Shown: positions 43,532 through 53,727, counted from the stretch's first letter. The stretch: 64,000 nt of DNA from JAUIET01 sp039111475 (GCA_039111475.1 JBCCIP010000009.1:73253-137252); one strand, 5' to 3'. The notes: generated by a model from the letters alone, not told the origin. Translations and numbers: made by a program.

Positions 43532-45949
43532 TTAAATCGGTGAACCCGGAGGCAAGGGGCGAACGTCTATTTGCCCGTGCCACTGTCCTGTTCGCCAATA
43601 GATATCCAGTAAACGGGCAATTTGCTGATCGTGAATGCTGCGGTTCTTCTTACCCAGTCGTTTGCCGGTGACTTTCAGTTCGTGCAGCAAGGCCGCTCGA
43701 ACTTCGGGCGCTAACTCCGGGTTTGCGGCGGTGTTCATCAGCTGATTCACTACTAGATAATTCACCCGTGCTTGAAGCGGATGCTGGTCATTGCTGCTGT
43801 TGTTTAACGAAGCCGCAAACAATTCCGTGACTAATTCTGCAACTCCCGGCAACTCATGCCCATGTGCAGACTGCAGGCTCATGCGATTAAGTCTGTGCGT
43901 ATTCAGAATATGCGACAGCGAGTAGGCGGCTGCAGATTCTGCTGCACTGAGTGGGTCGAAGGTTAAACCAGTACGCCCGGTAAAGCTCTCTCGCGTGCGG
44001 CTGTCGCCGTAGGCCTTCGGTGGAATCAATTGAGTGATTGTGTCGGGAATATGCAGGAAGTCTGACGACAAGGTACTGATCATTGCGGCTAATGCGTCGC
44101 GTTGGCGTTCACCATTCACAGCACTCACACCTTTTGGAGTTGCGTAGTCGCCCTTGAGCTCATACTCGTAGTGCACACCTCCTAGCAGTTTCGCCGCGGC
44201 GTCCAGCTGATAACGGTGCAACAAATATATGGGTACCAGTGTTTCTTCCAGAGAAGCGAGCGGTGTGCCGCTTGGAATACTATTAAGCCCAAAGTTCCGC
44301 AGGGCATGCGCACGCACCTCAATAAGGCGATTTAGCTCTTGCACAGGGTCCAGGCCGTTATCCCATAAGTGGCCTTCCGCATTGGCTGAGAGTGAACTGC
44401 GCGCATCCGGGTCGGACTGGTAGCTCAATCCCTTAGCGCGACCATTTGCGATTATTTCTGCTAGGCCTTTTTGCTCCTCGTCACTGTTCACGTAGTCCTG
44501 GTAGCCATAAGCCACAGCGTGATGATCCCATGCACCCAGACCTAAGCCATATGCATTCTCAATCGTAATCTGCTTATCAATGAGTTGAACATTTGGATGA
44601 GGGTAATCCATAACAGATGCTAGTCCATTCGCGCTGGCCGCGAAATTATGGGCAAGCCCTATGGTATGCCCTACTTCGTGCGCCGAAAGCTGGCGTATTC
44701 TTGCCAGAGCCATTTGTTTTTGTACTTCCGTGTTGTCCGTCGCGCTGTTTTCGTTGAATGGACTGGTGAGACCAACCGCAATCAAATAATCTTGTCGTAC
44801 TCTTAGTGAGCCAAGGGTAACGTGACCTTTTATTATTTCACCGGTTCGTGGGTCGCGAACCGAGCTGCCGTAAGACCAGCCCCTGGTTGCGCGGTGAACC
44901 CATTGGATAACGTTGTAGCGAACATCCATTGGATCGGCGCCTTCAGGTAACATTTTCACCTGAAACGCATCTTTGTAGCCGATTTGCTCAAAGGCCTGGT
45001 TCCACCACAGCGCACCGTCGCGCAATGCGCTTAGCACCGGCTCGGGCACACCTGGGTCCAGGTAATAAATAATGGGCTCTATCGCTTCGCTGGTTTCCGC
45101 CAATGGGTTCTGCTTTCTTAATCTGTGCCGTGGGATAGAACGCACTTCCATAGATTCCGTAATGGGTGCAGAGTAATCCTGGTATGACACTTTCCAAAAA
45201 CCCGAGTAAGGGTGAAATGCCCGCGCTTGATAACCATCATCGGGCAGTTTTATTAGGGAGTGATGCAAGTGCACGCTTACGCTGTTGGCATCCGGTGTTA
45301 CTTGCTGAACGTATTCGCCAGGTTCAGAGCCCGCAAACGTTACCAGCGCTTCAAGCTCGGTATTGTCGGGAAACGATTTGGTGTTGTCTGGAAACACGGC
45401 ACTTCTAGCAGGGTCTACCTTAAAATCACCTTGCTTTCTTCTCTTAAAATCGTTGGCCAATCTGTCTACATCCGACAACAAGAAATCGGTGTAATCCACA
45501 ACCACTCTCTGACCGTCAACCGCGACTACATCAAAGCCCGCAATAACGGATTGCGCAAAGGCCTCAACCACGCTGGCTTGCTCTGCTGCATTACGGGATT
45601 GTGCGCGGTAGTGGGTATTGATTTCCTTCAACAGTATTTTCTTGCCGTAGCGCTCGAACTGAACCAGCCTGGTGTTGCCTAGCTCGCCTCTGTCAAGACC
45701 AATGTCATTTGAGCCCACGCCTCTGGGCATGCTGCTTTGAAAAATGAACGGCTTACCCAGATTATCTATTTGTAGGTACACCTCGCCACCGTTAAAGTCG
45801 TAGTAAACGTCCAGAAAGCCAGGGCGGTGATCTTTTTCTTTGGCAAACGCCTGCACGCTAATTGGTGAGTTATCTCCGGTATTTGCGAAACCTAAGGAAG
45901 TAACAAAGAATGGAAGAAAAACAGCGGCAAGGTACAACGTTCGAATCAT
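43532..45949 (-). CDS. Secreted zinc-dependent metalloprotease, DUF5117/DUF4953 type
   Basis: This 805-aa protein has a signal peptide (LYLAAVFLPFFVTSLGFA). The zinc site is HEVGHTIGLAHN near residue 420, an extended HEXXHXXGXXH metzincin-type motif, followed by SVMDYPHP, which contains the Met-turn methionine. The N-terminal ~170 residues (GGEVYLQIDNLGKPFIFQSS) form the DUF5117-like domain, and the C-terminus is helical (DUF4953-like). The ATG at 45949 gives a clean signal peptide; a longer in-frame start at 46039 is rejected. It is expected to act in the periplasm or outside the cell. Confidence 0.85.
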   Translation of the reverse strand: MIRTLYLAAVFLPFFVTSLGFANTGDNSPISVQAFAKEKDHRPGFLDVYYDFNGGEVYLQIDNLGKPFIFQSSMPRGVGSNDIGLDRGELGNTRLVQFERYGKKILLKEINTHYRAQSRNAAEQASVVEAFAQSVIAGFDVVAVDGQRVVVDYTDFLLSDVDRLANDFKRRKQGDFKVDPARSAVFPDNTKSFPDNTELEALVTFAGSEPGEYVQQVTPDANSVSVHLHHSLIKLPDDGYQARAFHPYSGFWKVSYQDYSAPITESMEVRSIPRHRLRKQNPLAETSEAIEPIIYYLDPGVPEPVLSALRDGALWWNQAFEQIGYKDAFQVKMLPEGADPMDVRYNVIQWVHRATRGWSYGSSVRDPRTGEIIKGHVTLGSLRVRQDYLIAVGLTSPFNENSATDNTEVQKQMALARIRQLSAHEVGHTIGLAHNFAASANGLASVMDYPHPNVQLIDKQITIENAYGLGLGAWDHHAVAYGYQDYVNSDEEQKGLAEIIANGRAKGLSYQSDPDARSSLSANAEGHLWDNGLDPVQELNRLIEVRAHALRNFGLNSIPSGTPLASLEETLVPIYLLHRYQLDAAAKLLGGVHYEYELKGDYATPKGVSAVNGERQRDALAAMISTLSSDFLHIPDTITQLIPPKAYGDSRTRESFTGRTGLTFDPLSAAESAAAYSLSHILNTHRLNRMSLQSAHGHELPGVAELVTELFAASLNNSSNDQHPLQARVNYLVVNQLMNTAANPELAPEVRAALLHELKVTGKRLGKKNRSIHDQQIARLLDIYWRTGQWHGQIDVRPLPPGSPI

Positions 45950-46179
45950 AAGAATCTCTATAGACAACAAGGTTTCGGTATTGCAAAAATAGCGTCTCAT
46001 TCTAATCAGCCATGAGCGTGGAAGGAAGCGCCTTAACAAATTCTCTCGCTATCAACAAGCCCTTATCAGCCTTGAATATCAATACGAAATCACGATAATA
46101 GAGCCCGGCCTGGCGCCACTCACACCTCCTCGATTCCACTGCTGTTTCGTGCTGGTATCACCCTTGTTTGCGACTAGTT

Positions 46180-46908
46180 ATGACCAACACCGCAGCGATT
46201 GATTTTCGCGGTTCCCAGATGATTCGCTTCCTTGATGAGTTGCACATCGCAGATGAGCCAGTATCGCCTGAACGATTTTCCAGGCGTTTGGCCGAGCTGA
46301 TTGATTTGACGCATTCGGTAAAAATTTCGATTGCTCACACCGCCATGAGTCGCATGAAATTTGAAGCGTTCGACAATTCCTTCGACGCTGCCAGAAACGA
46401 AGTAATGCGTGTGCATGGTGACACCGTAGACATTATTGTAAAAGCCTTTACAGACCACACGGAAAGCACACGGCTTAAAGCACCCAAGCCAGAACGGCTT
46501 AACAATGCAAACCAGAAAGCGGCGATAAAGCCGTTTTTGAGTTTTTACGTGTATTACCAACGCATGCTAGACAGCAAACTGAATAATTTACGCCAGTACA
46601 TTCGAAACTCTGCTTCCGGCTTATCGATAAAACTGGCACAACTGGCCAAGCTGGACGAAGTATTGGCCGACACACTTGCAGCGCACGAGAGAAAATCGTT
46701 CGCCCAGGTACCGGCAATGCTTGAGCACCGTTTTATCGAACAACTGCAACGCACACAAGCGGCTCAACTGGAAGAATTGCACGGCTCGTTTTGCCGCGAC
46801 TTACAAGCCTTGTTACTGGCAGAACTGGAAGTTCGCATGCTGCCTGTTATTGGCCTTATTGAATCCATAGAAGCCGAGGCTTCAAACCAACAGACTGTTA
46901 CTCAATGA
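46180..46908 (+). CDS. DUF3348 family protein, first gene of a ZorAB-like operon
   Basis: This 242-aa cytoplasmic, mostly helical protein includes IDFRGSQMIRFLDELHIADE, FSRRLAELIDLTHSVKIS and FLSFYVYYQRMLDSKLNNLR. It fits DUF3348, a family I know to neighbour DUF802, OmpA and DUF2894 genes in proteobacteria. The function is unknown. The ATG at 46180 is preferred to a TTG at 46168. The stop overlaps the next start (ATGA). Confidence 0.75.
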   Translation: MTNTAAIDFRGSQMIRFLDELHIADEPVSPERFSRRLAELIDLTHSVKISIAHTAMSRMKFEAFDNSFDAARNEVMRVHGDTVDIIVKAFTDHTESTRLKAPKPERLNNANQKAAIKPFLSFYVYYQRMLDSKLNNLRQYIRNSASGLSIKLAQLAKLDEVLADTLAAHERKSFAQVPAMLEHRFIEQLQRTQAAQLEELHGSFCRDLQALLLAELEVRMLPVIGLIESIEAEASNQQTVTQ

Positions 46909-48650
46909 AATTACTTAGTACCGATTTAACAAATGGACTAATGTTCACCATTCCTGCTGTGATTGGCACAATTGCAATAGTATGGGTGGCCGGCCTGTTT
47001 ATTGGCACAAATGCGCTGGCTTTATTGGTCACATTGTTGATAGCGATTGCGTTTGGCATTGGTGTGATGGAACTGTTTCAGTTTCGCAAAGCAACTGGTT
47101 CACTGCGGCACGCACTTGACAATGTTCCGCAGCCCATCAATCCGCTGGATGAATGGCTTGATAAAATACACCACTCCCTGCAGAACCCGGTTCGCTTACG
47201 AATTGAAAGTGAACGCGTAGGTTTACCTGCACCCGTACTCACACCTTATCTTGTAGGCCTGTTAGTAATGCTGGGTTTACTTGGAACATTTATCGGTATG
47301 GTAGACACTCTGGGTGGGGCAGTCACTGCACTGCAAGGCAGCACTGAACTGCAGGCCATTCGCCAGGGGCTGACCGCACCCATCAATGGCCTTAGCCTGG
47401 CCTTCGGTACGTCAGTAGCGGGGGTTGCCGCTTCGGCTATGCTCGGCTTAATGTCAACACTCAGCCGCCGTGAACGTATGTTGGCTGCGCGAGCATTGGA
47501 TGTTCAGATAGCCACGCAACTTCGTTCATTTTCGTTGACTCATAATCGCCAGCAAACGTATCAAGCTTTGCAAGCACAGGCCGAACTGATACCCGCACTT
47601 GCGGAACAAATGCGGACCATGATGGAGAACATCGCCCAAACGGGTATCACGCTTAATGGAACGTTGTTAGCTAATCAAAAAGACTTTCAGAACACCATAC
47701 ACAACTCGTTTACAGAACTGGCCACATCGGTTCACAGCTCGCTGAATGATAGCTTGATTGAAAGTAGCAATAAAACCAACGCCAACATCAGCGCCATGGT
47801 GGCCGACCAGCTAGCAGCTTTGGCGAGTGAAAGCGAAACCACTCAGCAGCGCATTGGTTTGGCCACGGAGCAGCAATTGCTTGCCATCACCAGTCAATTA
47901 CAAGGCACTACAGCGCAACTCAATTCTGCCTGGCAGGAAAACCTGAATACGCAACAGGCCAGCACTACAGAATGGATGGAACACAACCAAACGCGTATGG
48001 AGCAACTCACCAACTCCGTTGCCGAGCAAGTTGCTGAGCTTGGTAAGACTCTGGAAGAACCACTAGCGCAACTGATCACCACTGCTATTGATACCCCCAA
48101 AGCGGCTGCAGAGGTGATTGGCGAATTACGCCAGGAACTCACCAACAATGTAGAGCGTGATAAAACCTTGCTGCAAGAGCGCGCACAAATCATGGAACAG
48201 CTGAATACCATGAGCCAGGCATTCGAAGCAGGCACTCAGCAACAGCACGAGTCTATGGCCCAGCTTATTCAGGGCTCATCAGCTGCGCTCGCGAATGCTG
48301 GCGCTGATTTTAGTCATCACATCAGCACTGAACTTGAAAAGCTCGGCTCTGTTACCGAGCACTTCGAAGCCAGTGCTATCAACATGGAGAGCCTGGGTGA
48401 AGCCTTTGCTACGGCAGTAGCGCAGTACAGCCAGTCGAACGAGCAGCTAGTGCAACAACTTAATCGTATAGAACAAACCATGGACTTGGCCGGCAACCGA
48501 TCTGACCAACAAATGTCGTATTACGTAGCGCAAGCCAGAGAAATCATCGACCAAAGCCTGCTGTCGCAAAAAGAGTTGTTTGATGAGGTGCGTCAATTGA
48601 ACAGCGGTGAGCCTGAACAAAACGAAGCGTCATCAGCGGCGCTTAACTAA
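46905..48650 (+). CDS. DUF802-type MotA/TolQ/ZorA-like membrane protein with long coiled-coil tail
   Basis: This 581-aa protein has two N-terminal membrane helices (~13-53), then two more carrying the MotA/ExbB/TolQ proton-channel signature: LTPYLVGLLVMLGLLGTFIG and INGLSLAFGTSVAGVAASAM. Residues ~215-570 are a long helical, Gln/Glu/Asn-rich coiled coil directed to the cytoplasm. This combination, a MotA-like channel plus an extended tail, is the hallmark of ZorA in Zorya phage defence. The annotated DUF802 family shares it without known function. Translation is coupled on both sides (ATGA upstream, TAATG downstream). Confidence 0.8.
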   Translation: MKLLSTDLTNGLMFTIPAVIGTIAIVWVAGLFIGTNALALLVTLLIAIAFGIGVMELFQFRKATGSLRHALDNVPQPINPLDEWLDKIHHSLQNPVRLRIESERVGLPAPVLTPYLVGLLVMLGLLGTFIGMVDTLGGAVTALQGSTELQAIRQGLTAPINGLSLAFGTSVAGVAASAMLGLMSTLSRRERMLAARALDVQIATQLRSFSLTHNRQQTYQALQAQAELIPALAEQMRTMMENIAQTGITLNGTLLANQKDFQNTIHNSFTELATSVHSSLNDSLIESSNKTNANISAMVADQLAALASESETTQQRIGLATEQQLLAITSQLQGTTAQLNSAWQENLNTQQASTTEWMEHNQTRMEQLTNSVAEQVAELGKTLEEPLAQLITTAIDTPKAAAEVIGELRQELTNNVERDKTLLQERAQIMEQLNTMSQAFEAGTQQQHESMAQLIQGSSAALANAGADFSHHISTELEKLGSVTEHFEASAINMESLGEAFATAVAQYSQSNEQLVQQLNRIEQTMDLAGNRSDQQMSYYVAQAREIIDQSLLSQKELFDEVRQLNSGEPEQNEASSAALN

Positions 48651-49285
48651 TGGACCAGCTAGACGACAGTCAGGCTCACGACACACCGGTATGGCCCATC
48701 TTCGGCGACTTAATGGCCGGTGTAGTTGGCGTCTTTGTATTGTTACTGGTTTGGACGCTTGGGCACCAGGTGGAGCTGTCGCAATCTTTGGAGCAGGAAG
48801 TACAGCAACGGCAAGTGGAGCAGCAACAACGTTACCGAGCTGAAGAAGCACTGGAAGTGGCACTTGCCGATCCGCTTGCCAGCGGGCGGATTACCCTCAC
48901 CAACGGAAAAATTGGTATTAGCGGCAGTGTTCTGTTTGCTACTAATTCCGCGGCTCTTCAACGTGAAGGTCAGGACTTGTTGGAAAAATTGGTAGAGCCA
49001 TTGAAGCAATACCTGAAAAGGCGCGATGAGATACTGATGGTTAGCGGCTTCACTGATGACCGTGCTATTCACTCTGACAATCTGCACTTTGATGATAATT
49101 GGCAGCTTTCTGCGGAACGTGCACTTACTGTTACGCGAGCGCTTATTAATCAAGGCATGCCGGCGGATCAGGTGTTTGCTGCCGCTTTCGGTAAAGAGCA
49201 ACCGATGGTGGCGAACACCAGCAAGCAAAACCGTGCGCAAAACAGGCGTGTAGAAATTGCGCCTGTGCCTATAAGCGAGAGCTAG
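48650..49285 (+). CDS. MotB/ZorB-like OmpA-domain protein
   Basis: This 211-aa protein has a single N-terminal membrane helix preceded by VWPIFGDLMAGVVGVFVLLL. The Asp just before or within the helix corresponds to the proton-carrying Asp of MotB/ZorB. A short coiled coil (SLEQEVQQRQVEQQQRYRAE) and a C-terminal OmpA-like peptidoglycan-binding domain follow, with VLFATNSAALQREGQDLL, MVSGFTDDRAI and NWQLSAERALTVTRALI, ending QNRRVEIAP. It starts on the stop of the MotA-like gene. Together they should form a peptidoglycan-anchored, ion-driven complex. Confidence 0.85.
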   Translation: MDQLDDSQAHDTPVWPIFGDLMAGVVGVFVLLLVWTLGHQVELSQSLEQEVQQRQVEQQQRYRAEEALEVALADPLASGRITLTNGKIGISGSVLFATNSAALQREGQDLLEKLVEPLKQYLKRRDEILMVSGFTDDRAIHSDNLHFDDNWQLSAERALTVTRALINQGMPADQVFAAAFGKEQPMVANTSKQNRAQNRRVEIAPVPISES

Positions 49286-49293
49286 GCCCGATT

Positions 49294-49938
49294 ATGCATG
49301 AAGTACAAAGCCAAATTGAACACAGCCTTGCTACTTTGAAAGCTAATGGCGACCAGCATTTTGACCCCGTACGCTACAACTATATATGCCTGATAAATAA
49401 AAAAGCAGGCAACGCCCGTGAAGCTGTGCAGGCAAAACTGTATAACAAAGCAGTTTCGTTGCTGGACGAATATCAAACTGATTTAAACGAAAGCAAGGAA
49501 AACGCCTGCCGCTTACCGCGACGATCACAAACGCAGATTTTTCTAAAGGATCTCCATCAGGCACTTAACGACCGAAACCGCAGGCAAGGCACCAACACAC
49601 CAAGCGAAGCCATCACCGACAAATTATTGGAAACGGAAGACAGCACGCTGGTAAGCGCGGGTTTTGATACGCTGAACAAGCAACCGAATGAGTTGCAGGC
49701 CTACACACTCTATAGAGAAAGCAAGAAACAGTTTGAAACTGATGCGCTTGTTGATGCGATCGTCAGCAACGACCCTGATGCATTCGGACCACTGAATCCG
49801 CAGAAATTACTGATTCGATCATTGGAATCAATGCGGGAGTTATCGCCGCATTATTTGAATCGGTTTGTTGGGTATATTGATACTTTGGTGCGGCTGGAGG
49901 AAGGGGCAAAAGTATCGACCCCAACAGCAACCGATTGA
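49294..49938 (+). CDS. DUF2894 family protein, last gene of the ZorAB-like operon
   Basis: This 214-aa soluble helical protein starts with HEVQSQIEHSLATLKANGDQ and DPVRYNYICLINKKAG. It contains LYNKAVSLLDEYQTDLNESK and ends with SMRELSPHYLNRFVGYIDTL. I match it to DUF2894, the usual last gene of this four-gene cluster. The two flanking soluble DUFs (3348 and 2894) are candidates for cytoplasmic partners of the coiled-coil tail. It begins eight bases after the OmpA-domain gene. Confidence 0.78.
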   Translation: MHEVQSQIEHSLATLKANGDQHFDPVRYNYICLINKKAGNAREAVQAKLYNKAVSLLDEYQTDLNESKENACRLPRRSQTQIFLKDLHQALNDRNRRQGTNTPSEAITDKLLETEDSTLVSAGFDTLNKQPNELQAYTLYRESKKQFETDALVDAIVSNDPDAFGPLNPQKLLIRSLESMRELSPHYLNRFVGYIDTLVRLEEGAKVSTPTATD

Positions 49939-50318
49939 TTTGTATATCCACAGAATAAGCGAATTCGAGCGCCTGTTGACGAGAGGTTTACACCGGGAAA
50001 CTCTAAGATGACATGCAACTAATTCAGGTAATGGTTGCAGTTGGACTGACACATACGATTACGACCTCTATCGAAATTCAGTAGATTATCGAAGAAAACG
50101 GCGGAGATGCAATGATTCAGACTGGATTGCGTATGCTAGGAGATCTGAATAATGATAGTGATAAAGTAGCGATATCCGATGAATTTCGCAGATTCCTCCA
50201 TCCTTAAATAAACATAGCTCTGGAAGCCGACTATTTGCGTTGACAAAGTATTCAAGGTCTAAATATTTTAGGATTATCTCGACTGCCAGCGGGCCATATT
50301 TCATTAGGAGGTCAAAAC
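49939..50318. other. Intergenic region with promoter and a degraded small frame
   Basis: No full gene is visible. A 31-codon plus-strand frame (50110-50205, MIQTGLRMLGDLNNDSDKVA...) could be a remnant. A good sigma70 promoter lies at 50240-50269 (TTGACA, 18 bp, TATTTT) and a strong AGGAGGT ribosome-binding site precedes the next gene. From here the sequence becomes visibly more AT-rich than the first 50 kb. Confidence 0.55.
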
Positions 50319-51188
50319 ATGATATCTAGATTCATTCTTGTTGCAGCATTATCGGCGTGTGCTGCGGCTTGCTCCGTAACCGACATTCAAAATCACCGAT
50401 TAACAAATAGCAGACTAAGCACTATTAAAGACCTTTCAGATCTCACTGTTTCTTTAAAGCGATATGATCTAGACAAAACATTGTTGGTGCTTGATATAGA
50501 CGACACTTTACTGACCTCCTCTGCATTTTTTGGTAGTGATCGTTGGTATGAGTGGCAAAGCGGCAAGGGTAAAGATGAGCACGGTAATATTTTGGCGATC
50601 AGTCAGACCCAAAGCATTAGTTGCAGGTTCGATGTTCTGGGAATCACCTACGAAATTGCAGCAAACCAACCAACACAGGAAAATGCGGCGGCCATTGTAA
50701 AGGCATTGAATATTGACAAGCTAGTGCTTACAGCCCGAAGCGACAGATACAGAGCTGCTACGCATAGGGAATTGACGGAGAACGGTTTTTCTTTTGGAGA
50801 TGAACACTTACTCCCTTTCAACGAGATCTATAGAGAAAGCATTTCAGAAGGCGGTCGAACAGCTCATGTTAGCTATATCGATGGAGTATATATGGTCGCT
50901 GGCCTCAACAAGGGAAAACGTTTGACACACATGCTTGATAAAATACATAAAGAATATTCGAATGTCATTCTAGTAGATGACAAACTAGATAATATCAACA
51001 ATGTAAGAATTGCGTTAGCGCAAAAAGGCATTGATTTTCATGGCTATCACTACACCCGTGTGAACAAGAGCATCTCGGCAAAAGACATAAAAGAAGGTGA
51101 GGAAGCCGCACAAAAACTAGATAGCTATATTGCGCGGTATTTTTCTGGAAGATCCTCTAGGCTTAGCGGCCGCCATTGCTCATACTAG
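50319..51188 (+). CDS. HAD-like (DUF2608-type) lipoprotein phosphatase candidate
   Basis: This 289-aa protein has signal and lipobox (FILVAALSACAAACSV). The HAD nucleophile motif is LLVLDIDDTLLTSS; motif II-like Thr/Ser lies in KLVLTARSDRYRAA, and the acidic motif near the end is VILVDDKLDNINNV. This fits DUF2608, HAD-fold proteins related to acid phosphatases and known from intracellular bacteria. It should act in the periplasm or at the outer membrane. AGGAGGT lies seven bases before the ATG. Confidence 0.78.
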   Translation: MISRFILVAALSACAAACSVTDIQNHRLTNSRLSTIKDLSDLTVSLKRYDLDKTLLVLDIDDTLLTSSAFFGSDRWYEWQSGKGKDEHGNILAISQTQSISCRFDVLGITYEIAANQPTQENAAAIVKALNIDKLVLTARSDRYRAATHRELTENGFSFGDEHLLPFNEIYRESISEGGRTAHVSYIDGVYMVAGLNKGKRLTHMLDKIHKEYSNVILVDDKLDNINNVRIALAQKGIDFHGYHYTRVNKSISAKDIKEGEEAAQKLDSYIARYFSGRSSRLSGRHCSY

Positions 51189-51195
51189 ATATATG

Positions 51196-52896
51196 TTATC
51201 GAGAGTTAACTACATTAACTGTCGGCGTGGTAGGTAAATCATCTCGAGATTGATTTAGCGCTAGAAGTTGGTGGAAAAAAGATAAAACCTGCATTGTCCT
51301 CGCCCCAAGGGGATTTTCCGTATAATCAATTCGATTAATTTTGAACTGCTTATCACCATATGCTGTAGCTATAGCACATTTTCCTCTACAATCCGCTGGT
51401 TCTTTCAGTTTAATTGGGCCTTTTAAGTCGCTAACCTCTACTTTAAAAAGGTCCGGAAAGCTGTCCTTTTTGATACCCCAAGCCTCATCATCTTGAGCCA
51501 AGATATTACAGCTGTCCTGATTCTGCAATACCTTGCATATTTTGGGTGAGGCGAACTCAAACTGTGAATTGCTAGATCCCGCAAGTTCCTGTGCCCTTAC
51601 AAGCTCCCCTAGATAATAGAGAATTGCTTGTATAGATCTCAGCTTGAACTGCACGATCGCAGGTTGCGCTGGCTTGGATAGATCTTTCTTAGAGCCCTCT
51701 ATATCTTCGTTTACTATCCCGATCATTCCTGGGTTTCTAAAATGCGATAAGAGTTCTTCGACACCCAATTTTTCATCAACCAATTCGGAAGTAAACTCAA
51801 ATTGACTTTTTTTAAGCATCTGAGTGTTCGCACAATTATTATTCCTTAGCTTTGCCTTTAGCTCAACCGCGCTATTACGCGGTATCCATAACTTGCCCGT
51901 AGCAACCAAGCGAGCAGCATGTTGCTCGTTGCCATCTAGACAAGAAGCAAAGTACTTTTCGTAGGCTACAGTACTTGCTCTAACTTGATCCTTAACTCTG
52001 GATCCAAGTTTAATGTCGTATGACGTGCATACTTCGTTCACATTGTCTGGCGTCTTGTAATTACTGGAGTCCCAAGGTGTTGGTGAGACCTGAAACGAAG
52101 GAACTACCTCATCTTGTGTGTTTATCTGGAAACTACTGCCAACTTTCTGAATTTCTATAGATTCTTTTCTTGCTTGAATTAATGCCTCAAATACGTGCTC
52201 TGGATTTGATGATAGTTCTAATGCCGGTCCGTAAGCGCTGCCACTAACCTTGCTATCAACTATATCCAGATTACTCTCCCATACAAGTCTTCTCACTGCT
52301 CTTTGGAATCGCAAAAAACCCCTGCTGTCCGCTGGATAGTTAGGAAATATGGCAGTGCCATTTTTATCACCATCTACACCATCTATTTCACAAACAGTTA
52401 CTACTGGCCGATCTGCAGAAGAGTCAAAGAAAATGCTGTTCACGGTTATTTCACTTAGCAACATAAACAAAAGCATTTCTTTATTCCAACCTTGCTTCCA
52501 AAAGTGCTGAATAGTTGAAAGCGGTGGTGGTGATATAAACCCTTGATAGAATTTCTGCGTATTTAGTACGGACATAGAAATGGAAGGGCCACTAGCTTGA
52601 GTGGCCTGTGGGCTAAGTCCAAAATTGTTTTCAGGATTTCCACCGAATGGCAGCGTGAGCCCACCGCTGGTGTAAGTGCGAGACATACCTTCGGTATTTG
52701 CGCTTATGGAGGTAAGCAGCATTGGTTCTCTGTAGTAGGCTCTGGCTATGTTACGTAGCAACATCTCATTGTGCGCCAACCCAACTCCCTGATTAAATTC
52801 CGCAAAACGATTAGAAATATCAGCGGATGTCACGCATGCACTGAGTAGCAGTGTGACTAGTAACGCACTTAACTTTTTTAGAGGGTCGATTTTCAT
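51196..52896 (-). CDS. Large hypothetical lipoprotein
   Basis: A lipoprotein of ~566 aa (lipobox LLVTLLLSACVTS). The start of the mature part, ISNRFAEFNQGVGLAHNEMLLRNIARAYYREPMLL, resembles a recurrent but uncharacterised proteobacterial lipoprotein pattern (NQA---AQNE-LL-NIVRA--R-P). Later parts are mixed alpha/beta with no motif I recognise. ATGs at 52896 (MKIDPLKK) and 52911 are possible starts; the first gives the better signal peptide. It converges with the HAD-like gene with a 7-bp gap. Confidence 0.65.
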   Translation of the reverse strand: MKIDPLKKLSALLVTLLLSACVTSADISNRFAEFNQGVGLAHNEMLLRNIARAYYREPMLLTSISANTEGMSRTYTSGGLTLPFGGNPENNFGLSPQATQASGPSISMSVLNTQKFYQGFISPPPLSTIQHFWKQGWNKEMLLFMLLSEITVNSIFFDSSADRPVVTVCEIDGVDGDKNGTAIFPNYPADSRGFLRFQRAVRRLVWESNLDIVDSKVSGSAYGPALELSSNPEHVFEALIQARKESIEIQKVGSSFQINTQDEVVPSFQVSPTPWDSSNYKTPDNVNEVCTSYDIKLGSRVKDQVRASTVAYEKYFASCLDGNEQHAARLVATGKLWIPRNSAVELKAKLRNNNCANTQMLKKSQFEFTSELVDEKLGVEELLSHFRNPGMIGIVNEDIEGSKKDLSKPAQPAIVQFKLRSIQAILYYLGELVRAQELAGSSNSQFEFASPKICKVLQNQDSCNILAQDDEAWGIKKDSFPDLFKVEVSDLKGPIKLKEPADCRGKCAIATAYGDKQFKINRIDYTENPLGARTMQVLSFFHQLLALNQSRDDLPTTPTVNVVNSR

Positions 52897-53727
52897 ATTA
52901 TTGGTTTCCATGTTGTTGCTAGGCTTATATATTTTACAAAGAACTTTCAATACAGTGCTTGAACTTTATTGAATATCTCACCTCTTGTGTTCAACTCTTA
53001 CAGTTCAACAAGGATTTTGTCCGTGCAAGCGGGAGGAGGAGAAATCGCATCCTATTGCCCCAGTATTCTCTACAAATTTAGAAGGTTAACGCCTCTTAAG
53101 CTCTAACTATCCTACGAATTAGGTGCTTGTCATCTTAGAGCTTCCAAGCGGTTGAATCTCGCCCAGGAACCAGAGCGTTTAGAACTGGATATTTGTAGGC
53201 TCGTGATGCCTATCACGATATTTTACCTACGTATAGTATTTCAGCGACGCATGCGGTCGAAACTCATTGCCATCGACTCGCCACCATTTGATCTTATCCT
53301 GAGCATCTCCTAGAACAAGTATAAACAGTCATTCAGACATTCGCTTCAAAAGCTACAACGAAAATGGGTGATGGAACGCCAATCCAGTTATCCAAAAAGT
53401 AAAGGCATCTATGTTGCTTGATACGCATTGGCTGCCTTCCTCTGGCGCTGGACGAAAGCGTGGAAAGCTCTCTACATATCTACTGGCGCGCGTATTTTTT
53501 TCGGGGAGGGGGCCGATATCAGCTCTACCAACCAACTGCGCCAAATTCGCTCGCATGGAGGTTTTACAAAGAAACCCAAGAATAAGGTGAGACAGTTGGC
53601 CTTGATCATGCACATACCTTAAGAGTACCAAAATACGTCGACCGGATATGGTGATAGTTGATGGCACGTAGCCCCAAAAGCGGGAAAAACAGAAAGAGAA
53701 TCGCAATCTACGTAAAGAAGGCTGACT
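52897..53727. other. Long intergenic stretch without a supported gene
   Basis: About 830 bp. Open frames on both strands (for example minus 53353-53742) lack ribosome-binding sites, have atypical composition and match nothing I know. The minus strand at 53523-53544 contains a tRNA D-arm-like string (TGGCGCAGTTGGTTGGTAGAGC), but no cloverleaf can be built around it. A degraded element is possible. Confidence 0.5.

Noticed and set aside
46180..49938. Calling this operon a complete Zorya system
   Set aside because: ZorC and the ZorD helicase or ZorE nuclease are absent; only the MotA/MotB-like pair resembles Zorya, and MotAB/TolQR-type pairs have many other roles.
53523..53544. tRNA D-arm-like string on the minus strand
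   Set aside because: Only the D-arm-like part is present; D-stem pairing is imperfect, and no anticodon or T arm with a closing acceptor can be found around it.
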